Positions 36,369-41,303 of a stretch of DNA of 41,303 bases are shown here, in pieces. Source of the stretch: an uncultured Opitutia bacterium (GTDB lineage Bacteria; Verrucomicrobiota; Verrucomicrobiia; Opitutales; UBA953); NCBI GenBank assembly GCA_903924185.1, contig CAIYAN010000277.1:1-41303 (forward strand). Direction: 5' to 3'. The notes under the pieces were generated by a model that ran no database searches, was not told the DNA's origin, and worked only from the letters and a program-made list of their open reading frames with translations. Made by a program: the position numbers and the translations under genes. The stretch's first letter is position 1; the number at the start of each line of letters is the position of its first letter.

Positions 36369-36397
36369 TTGAAATGGCGGATTCTTCCGCCTAGATA
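36369..36397 (+). promoter_or_regulatory. Sigma-70-like promoter of the MscS gene with palindromic spacer
   Basis: TTGAAA-N17-TAGATA; spacer holds GGCGGA-TTCT-TCCGCC. Confidence 0.65.
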
Positions 36398-36423
36398 AAA
36401 CAACGCTCCTCCCCTCCTTTCCC

Positions 36424-37557
36424 ATGTTCCTCGCTCAAGTCGCCCCCGCGACCGCTCCGGCGGCCGTCAGCTCGGCCAATAAGTTCTACATCATCGGTGA
36501 CCTCGACGCCGTAAAGCCGGACATCCCCCAGAGCTGGCCAGACGTCGTCCTCCACAATCTAGGCTACATCGCCTTGGCGTTCGTCATCGGCTGGGTCGCC
36601 AAGAAGGCCCTCGGCTGGGCTGCGACGAAGTTCGATAAGAGTCCCATCGCCCAAGCCGCCGTAGCGGCGGTTGGTAAAGCCCTACCAGCCCTCCTGCCAG
36701 CCTACGCCCTCCTTTTCATCATCAAGGAGAACGCCCCCTACCTCGCCCATGGCGACTGGCTGCATTTCGCGGCCGTCAGCGCCATCTTCCTCACTTCCTT
36801 GGCCCACACGACCGCCATCTTCTACCTCGTGGAGATTCCCATCGCCTGGGCTCGGAAGGTCGCCGACGAAACCGATAATAAACTGGACGACGTTCTCGTC
36901 CCGATGATCTCCACGGTCATCAAGATCTCCGTCATCCTTGTCGGTGGCTTCAAGGCCATCTCGATCATCGACCCGAAGTCCTCCGAGGCGATTCTCGGCC
37001 TCCTCGCCGGCGCCGTCGTTGGCTTGGCCTTCGCCTCCCAAGACACCATCAAGAACGTCTTTGGTGCCGTGATGCTCATCGTCGACCAGCCCTTCACGCT
37101 CGGCGACTTCATCAACACCGGAACGCATGAAGGCAAGGTCGAGGCCCTCGGCCTGCGTTCCACGACCATCGAGCTCATGGACGGCCAAAAGCTGGCCATC
37201 CCGAACGGCGACCTCGCCAACCGCGCCATCGTTAATATTACCCGCCGCGATTTCATCCGCGCCCAAGACCTCGTGCACCTCGAGGTCAATACGCCGTCCG
37301 AGAAAATCCAGCAGGCGGTCACGATTGTCCGTGAATCGCTCGTGGACCACGAAGGCTTCGACTCGCGCCACCCGCCCCTCGTGCACGTGATCGAGTTCAG
37401 CGACTGGGCCGTGAATATTCGCCTCATGTACTGGTTCCGTCCGGCCAACGCCGCTAAGCAATTAGATTTTAACCAGAAACTCCTGCTCCGCATTAGTGCG
37501 AAACTCCAGGCGGCGGACATTCGCCTCGCCGCGCAAGGCACCCCGCAACCCCGCTAA
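36424..37557 (+). CDS. MscS family mechanosensitive ion channel
   Basis: LVGGFKAISIIDPKSSEAILGLLAGAVVGLAFASQDTIKNVFGAVMLIVDQPFTLGDFI. Confidence 0.93.
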   Translation: MFLAQVAPATAPAAVSSANKFYIIGDLDAVKPDIPQSWPDVVLHNLGYIALAFVIGWVAKKALGWAATKFDKSPIAQAAVAAVGKALPALLPAYALLFIIKENAPYLAHGDWLHFAAVSAIFLTSLAHTTAIFYLVEIPIAWARKVADETDNKLDDVLVPMISTVIKISVILVGGFKAISIIDPKSSEAILGLLAGAVVGLAFASQDTIKNVFGAVMLIVDQPFTLGDFINTGTHEGKVEALGLRSTTIELMDGQKLAIPNGDLANRAIVNITRRDFIRAQDLVHLEVNTPSEKIQQAVTIVRESLVDHEGFDSRHPPLVHVIEFSDWAVNIRLMYWFRPANAAKQLDFNQKLLLRISAKLQAADIRLAAQGTPQPR

Positions 37558-37564
37558 TTTCCCC

Positions 37565-38269
37565 ATGGCCCTCATCGAAGTCTCCCAACTGCAAAAATCC
37601 TACGGCGCTATTCGCGCCGTGAAAAACGTTTCATTCTCTGTCGATCGCGGCGAAGTCGTTGGCTTCCTCGGGCCTAACGGTGCTGGCAAGTCCACGACGA
37701 TGAAGTTGCTCACGGGCTACCTTCGTCCCGACGCCGGCACGGCCGTCGTCGCGGGCTTCGATGTCGTCGAGAACCCCGTGGCCGCCAAGGCCCACCTCGG
37801 CTACTCGCCCGAAGGCGCACCGGCCTACGGCGAAATGACCGTCCGCGAATTCCTGCGCTTCGCCGCCGAACTACGCGGCCTCGCCGATCCCGCCCAACGC
37901 GTGGCCGACACGCTCAAACTCTGCCGCCTCGAAGAGGTCGCTGGCCAATCTGTGGACACGCTCTCCAAGGGTTACCGTATGCGCGTGGGCTTCGCCCAAG
38001 CGGTCATCCACGACCCAGCCGTGCTCATCCTCGATGAACCCACCGACGGCCTCGACCCGAACCAGAAGTTCGAAGTGCGCCGCATCCTCAAGGACATGGC
38101 CGCCCGCAAGGCCGTCATTGTTTCGACGCACATTCTCGAAGAGATCGATGAACTCTGCACGCGCGTGATCGTCATCGCCCAAGGCGAGGTCCGCTGCGAC
38201 GAATCCAAGGAACGCTTCCTCCAACGCGGTGCCGACCTCAATCAGGTATTCCGCAAACTCACCGCCTAA
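37565..38269 (+). CDS. ABC transporter ATP-binding protein (GldA-like)
   Basis: FLGPNGAGKSTTMKLLTGYL, LSKGYRMRVGFAQAVIHDPAVLILDEPTDGLDPNQ. Confidence 0.93.
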   Translation: MALIEVSQLQKSYGAIRAVKNVSFSVDRGEVVGFLGPNGAGKSTTMKLLTGYLRPDAGTAVVAGFDVVENPVAAKAHLGYSPEGAPAYGEMTVREFLRFAAELRGLADPAQRVADTLKLCRLEEVAGQSVDTLSKGYRMRVGFAQAVIHDPAVLILDEPTDGLDPNQKFEVRRILKDMAARKAVIVSTHILEEIDELCTRVIVIAQGEVRCDESKERFLQRGADLNQVFRKLTA

Positions 38270-38282
38270 TCCACTTACGACC

Positions 38283-39044
38283 ATGTCTGACCAACCTACC
38301 TCCCCGACCCCGCGTCCCGGCGCCGCCTTCTGGGCCGTGCTGCGTCGCGAATTCGCGGGCTACTTCCGCACGCCGCTGGCGTATGTCTTCCTCGCGGTCT
38401 TCAACGCCTTCGCCATCTCCTTGGCTTTCTTCATCGGTAATATCTACGAAGCTGGCGTCGCCAGCCTCGACCGCTTCTTCCTCTACCATCCGTGGCTCTG
38501 GGCCTTCCTCGCTCCCGCCGCGGGTGCTCGCCTCTGGGCCGAAGAACGCCGGCAAGGGACGCTCGAACTGCTCCTCACCTGGCCAGTCACGGTTTGGCAA
38601 GCCGCCCTCGGCAAGTTCTTCGCGGCTTGGCTCTTCTTGGGGAGTGCGCTCCTCATCACCCTGCCGATGGCCTTCACGGTCTGCTACCTCGGTGACCCCG
38701 ACGTTGGCGTGATCGTCTCGGGCTACGTGGGCTCATTCCTTTGCGCGGGCGCCTGCCTCGGTATCGCCGCCATCGCCTCCGCGCTCACGCGCAGTCAGGT
38801 CATCGCGTTCGTCACTGGCTTCCTCGCCTGTTTCGTTCTGGTCCTCGTCGGCTACGGTGTCTTTGACGAACTACTCTCCGGGGCGTTCGCCACCGGCACC
38901 GTCGACGAAATCCGGCGCCTTGGCCTCTGGCGTAACCTGGAACCGTTTACGCTGGGCCTCATCGACCTGCGACCCACCGCCTACTTCTTGACCGTGGCCT
39001 TCGCAGGCCTCGGGCTCAGCACCCTCATCGTCGAACGCCGCTAA
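38283..39044 (+). CDS. ABC transporter permease (GldF-like)
   Basis: AVLRREFAGYFRTPLAYVFLAVFNAFAI, FLAPAAGARLWAEERRQGTLELLLTWPVT. Confidence 0.9.
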   Translation: MSDQPTSPTPRPGAAFWAVLRREFAGYFRTPLAYVFLAVFNAFAISLAFFIGNIYEAGVASLDRFFLYHPWLWAFLAPAAGARLWAEERRQGTLELLLTWPVTVWQAALGKFFAAWLFLGSALLITLPMAFTVCYLGDPDVGVIVSGYVGSFLCAGACLGIAAIASALTRSQVIAFVTGFLACFVLVLVGYGVFDELLSGAFATGTVDEIRRLGLWRNLEPFTLGLIDLRPTAYFLTVAFAGLGLSTLIVERR

Positions 39045-39059
39045 TCGGAGAAACCCACC

Positions 39060-40946
39060 ATGTCTCGCTCCCAAGCCATCTTTGCCGCCCTCGCCATCCT
39101 GGCCGCGGCTTTCTTCGTCAGCCTCATCGTTAGCGTCGTCGGCGACCGCTTCGGCGGTACGCGCGTCGACCTAACCGAAGACCACACGTTCACGCTCTCC
39201 CCCGGCTCGCGCCACATCGTCGGCAAGCTCGATGAGCCCGTGACACTGGAGTTCTTCGTCAGCCGCTCCGACGTCAAACTGCGCCCCTACCTCGAAAGCT
39301 ATTCCCGCCGTATCGAAACATTGCTGCGCGAATACGCCGCGGCCTCCAAGGGTAAGGTCAAGCTGGTCATCACCGACCCCAAGCCCGACACCAAGGAAGA
39401 GCAGCGCGCGCAGCGCCAGAGTTTGGGTGCGATGAACACGCCCAACGGTGCGGCCTACCTCGGTGTAACCGCCCAACAGGCCGATACGGTCAAGGCGATT
39501 GCCTTCCTTGACCCCACGCGTGAAAAATTCCTCGAGTACGACTTGTCTAAGTTAATTGCGTCCGTGGCCCGCCTCGAGCGCCCCAAGCTCGCCATCGTCA
39601 GCACGCTGGCCATCACGAACACGGCCCCACAAGGCGGCGAGCAGCAACCCGGCGCCGCCGATGTGCTCATGGCTGAACTGGGCCAAACGTTTGAAGTCAT
39701 CACCGTCAGCAACCAGGCGACGGAACTCCCGAAGGGTACGGCTGTGGTCGCGCTGATCCACCCGCATCACCTTTCCGATAAGCTCGCCTACGCCATCGAC
39801 CAATTCCTCCTAAATGGCGGCGCCGTCTTTGCGGCGGTCGACCCGCTCTCGCGCTACCAGAAGTTCCAGCAAGGCGGCATGCCCTTCATGGTCGCCCCGA
39901 TGGCGCTCAGCGCTTCCTCCGACCCGGCCCTGCTCCGCGGCTGGGGTGTGAACGTCGAGATGGACGCAGTTTCTGGCGACAGCCAGCGCTCCGTGCCGAT
40001 CCGTGGTTCGCGTAACCAGCCCGTGCAATACCCGCCAGCCTTCTCCGTCGGTGCCGAGTCCTTGTCCAAAGAGTCTCCGCTCACCTCCGACCTACGTGAA
40101 TTAGCCTTCATGGAGGCTGGCGAAATCACGCTCATCTCTGGTGCCGAAAAGCGCCTCAAGATGGATGTGCTCATCGCCCTCAAGGGGCCGACCACAGGCG
40201 CTGCCGCTACGCAAATCGCCAACGCCGGTCCGTTCGAGAAAGTCGCGCTGGGCTTCAAGGCCGATGGCCGTCCCCGCATCCTCGCGGCTTCCTTCACCGG
40301 CACCTTCAACTCAGCCTTCCCCAACGGTGTCGCCGCGGACGAGAAGGACAAGACCCCCAAGGCCGGCCCCGACCACCTCAAGGAATCCAAGAGGCCTGGT
40401 CGTCTCTTCGTCGTCGCGGACGCTGACTTCATGCTCGACCCCTTTACCGTCCGCCAGCGCCAGCTGAACGGCCAGATGGTCATGGAAGAACTGAACGATA
40501 ACTTGAAGTTCGTATTGAGCTCGCTCGAGACCCTCGGTGGCTCTGATGAACTCGTGACGCTGCGCTCCAAGGGCACGTCCATCCGCCCGTTCAAGCGCGT
40601 CGTCGCCCTCGAACGCAACGCCCAAGCACTCTATCAGGCTAAGCTCGACGAAATCGAGAAGCGCCTCGAAGAGGCCAACAACAAGGTGAACGAAATCTCC
40701 CGCCGCAGCGGGGGCGACCTGTCTAAGGGCCTTGTCATCACGCCCGAGATGCAGCGCGAGATCGACAAGTTCCAGAAAGAAGCCGCCGAGCTCTCCGAGC
40801 AGCGCCGGCAGATTCGCCGTGGCCTCAGCGAGGACGTGAATGCGCTCGGCCGTAAACTGGCCGTGGTCAACCTCCTCATCGGGCCAATCCTCGCTGGCCT
40901 CTTCGGCCTGCTCTACTTCCTCTCTCGCCGCCGTAAAGCCGCCTAA
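39060..40946 (+). CDS. GldG-family ABC-type transport auxiliary protein
   Basis: TEDHTFTLSPGSRHIVGKLDEPVTLEFFVSRSD; C-terminal coiled coil and TM; gene order after GldA/GldF. Confidence 0.9.
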   Translation: MSRSQAIFAALAILAAAFFVSLIVSVVGDRFGGTRVDLTEDHTFTLSPGSRHIVGKLDEPVTLEFFVSRSDVKLRPYLESYSRRIETLLREYAAASKGKVKLVITDPKPDTKEEQRAQRQSLGAMNTPNGAAYLGVTAQQADTVKAIAFLDPTREKFLEYDLSKLIASVARLERPKLAIVSTLAITNTAPQGGEQQPGAADVLMAELGQTFEVITVSNQATELPKGTAVVALIHPHHLSDKLAYAIDQFLLNGGAVFAAVDPLSRYQKFQQGGMPFMVAPMALSASSDPALLRGWGVNVEMDAVSGDSQRSVPIRGSRNQPVQYPPAFSVGAESLSKESPLTSDLRELAFMEAGEITLISGAEKRLKMDVLIALKGPTTGAAATQIANAGPFEKVALGFKADGRPRILAASFTGTFNSAFPNGVAADEKDKTPKAGPDHLKESKRPGRLFVVADADFMLDPFTVRQRQLNGQMVMEELNDNLKFVLSSLETLGGSDELVTLRSKGTSIRPFKRVVALERNAQALYQAKLDEIEKRLEEANNKVNEISRRSGGDLSKGLVITPEMQREIDKFQKEAAELSEQRRQIRRGLSEDVNALGRKLAVVNLLIGPILAGLFGLLYFLSRRRKAA

Positions 40947-40949
40947 CCC

Positions 40950-41303
40950 ATGCGTAACAAGTCCCTCCTCATCGGAACCTTAGTCCTAGGCCTCGGTGCC
41001 CTCGCCCTGCTTAACCTCAAGCCGCAGGATGCCGCCGACAGCGGCCCCAAGAGCCCGCTCGTGGCCACCGAAATCCTCGCCCAGCCGAAGAGCCTCACAA
41101 TCAAGGCCAACGGCAAGTCGACCACGGTGGAGAAAGCCGCCGACGGCACCTGGGTCGTGAAGGAAAAGTTCAACCTGCCGGTGGATGTCGAAAATCGCCT
41201 CCGCCCGTTGGTGATCGCCTTGCAGAAAGCCGAGAACCTCGGCGTACTCACCGGCAACCCCAAGCGACTGGAAAAGCTCGGGCTGACGGATAGCTCGCTC
41301 AGC
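40950..41303 (+). CDS. DUF4340-like protein, truncated by window end
   Basis: Read directly (not in ORF track): MRNKSLLIGTLVLGLGALALLNLKPQDAAD...KANGKSTTVEKAADGTWVVKEKFNLPVDVENRLRPLVIAL; follows GldG as usual for DUF4340. Confidence 0.8.
   Translation, partial: MRNKSLLIGTLVLGLGALALLNLKPQDAADSGPKSPLVATEILAQPKSLTIKANGKSTTVEKAADGTWVVKEKFNLPVDVENRLRPLVIALQKAENLGVLTGNPKRLEKLGLTDSSLS

Noticed and set aside
36682-37461. 259-aa minus-strand ORF opposite MscS
   Set aside because: Shadow ORF rich in Asp/Gly/Glu on the strand opposite a clear MscS gene.
1-41303. CRISPR array, transposase, integrase, toxin-antitoxin or known defence genes
   Set aside because: No regularly spaced repeats, no transposase/integrase motifs and no defence-family proteins seen on either strand.

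Overview
This is a GC-rich bacterial chromosomal window. The gene content (DUF1549/DUF1553 cytochrome, sulfatase, DUF1080, GldA/F/G-DUF4340, FmdB-like protein) suggests the Verrucomicrobiota/Planctomycetota (PVC) group, which is an inference. It contains about 44 genes: secreted hydrolases and peptidases, a sigma-70 factor, trmD-rplS, rpsP, rpsT, ileS, lspA, trpS, one tRNA-Tyr(GTA), OppB/OppC-type permeases, an MscS channel and a Gld-type ABC operon. Two genes truncated by the window edges (1..1370 minus; 40950..41303 plus) are missing from the ORF track and were read directly. I found no CRISPR array, transposon, prophage or recognisable defence island. The most interesting signals are: (1) a recurring promoter geometry with a TANNNT hexamer exactly 6 nt upstream of the ATG plus a TTG-type -35, suggesting widespread leaderless transcription, in a window where most starts lack an obvious Shine-Dalgarno; (2) loss of zinc-ligand cysteines in three unrelated proteins (IleRS C-terminal finger, a DksA/TraR protein, an FmdB-like protein); (3) a two-lobed, internally duplicated DTG aspartic-protease-like protein next to a single-CxxCH protein; (4) a RluA-like protein without the catalytic Asp; (5) operator-like palindromes overlapping promoter elements of three genes.
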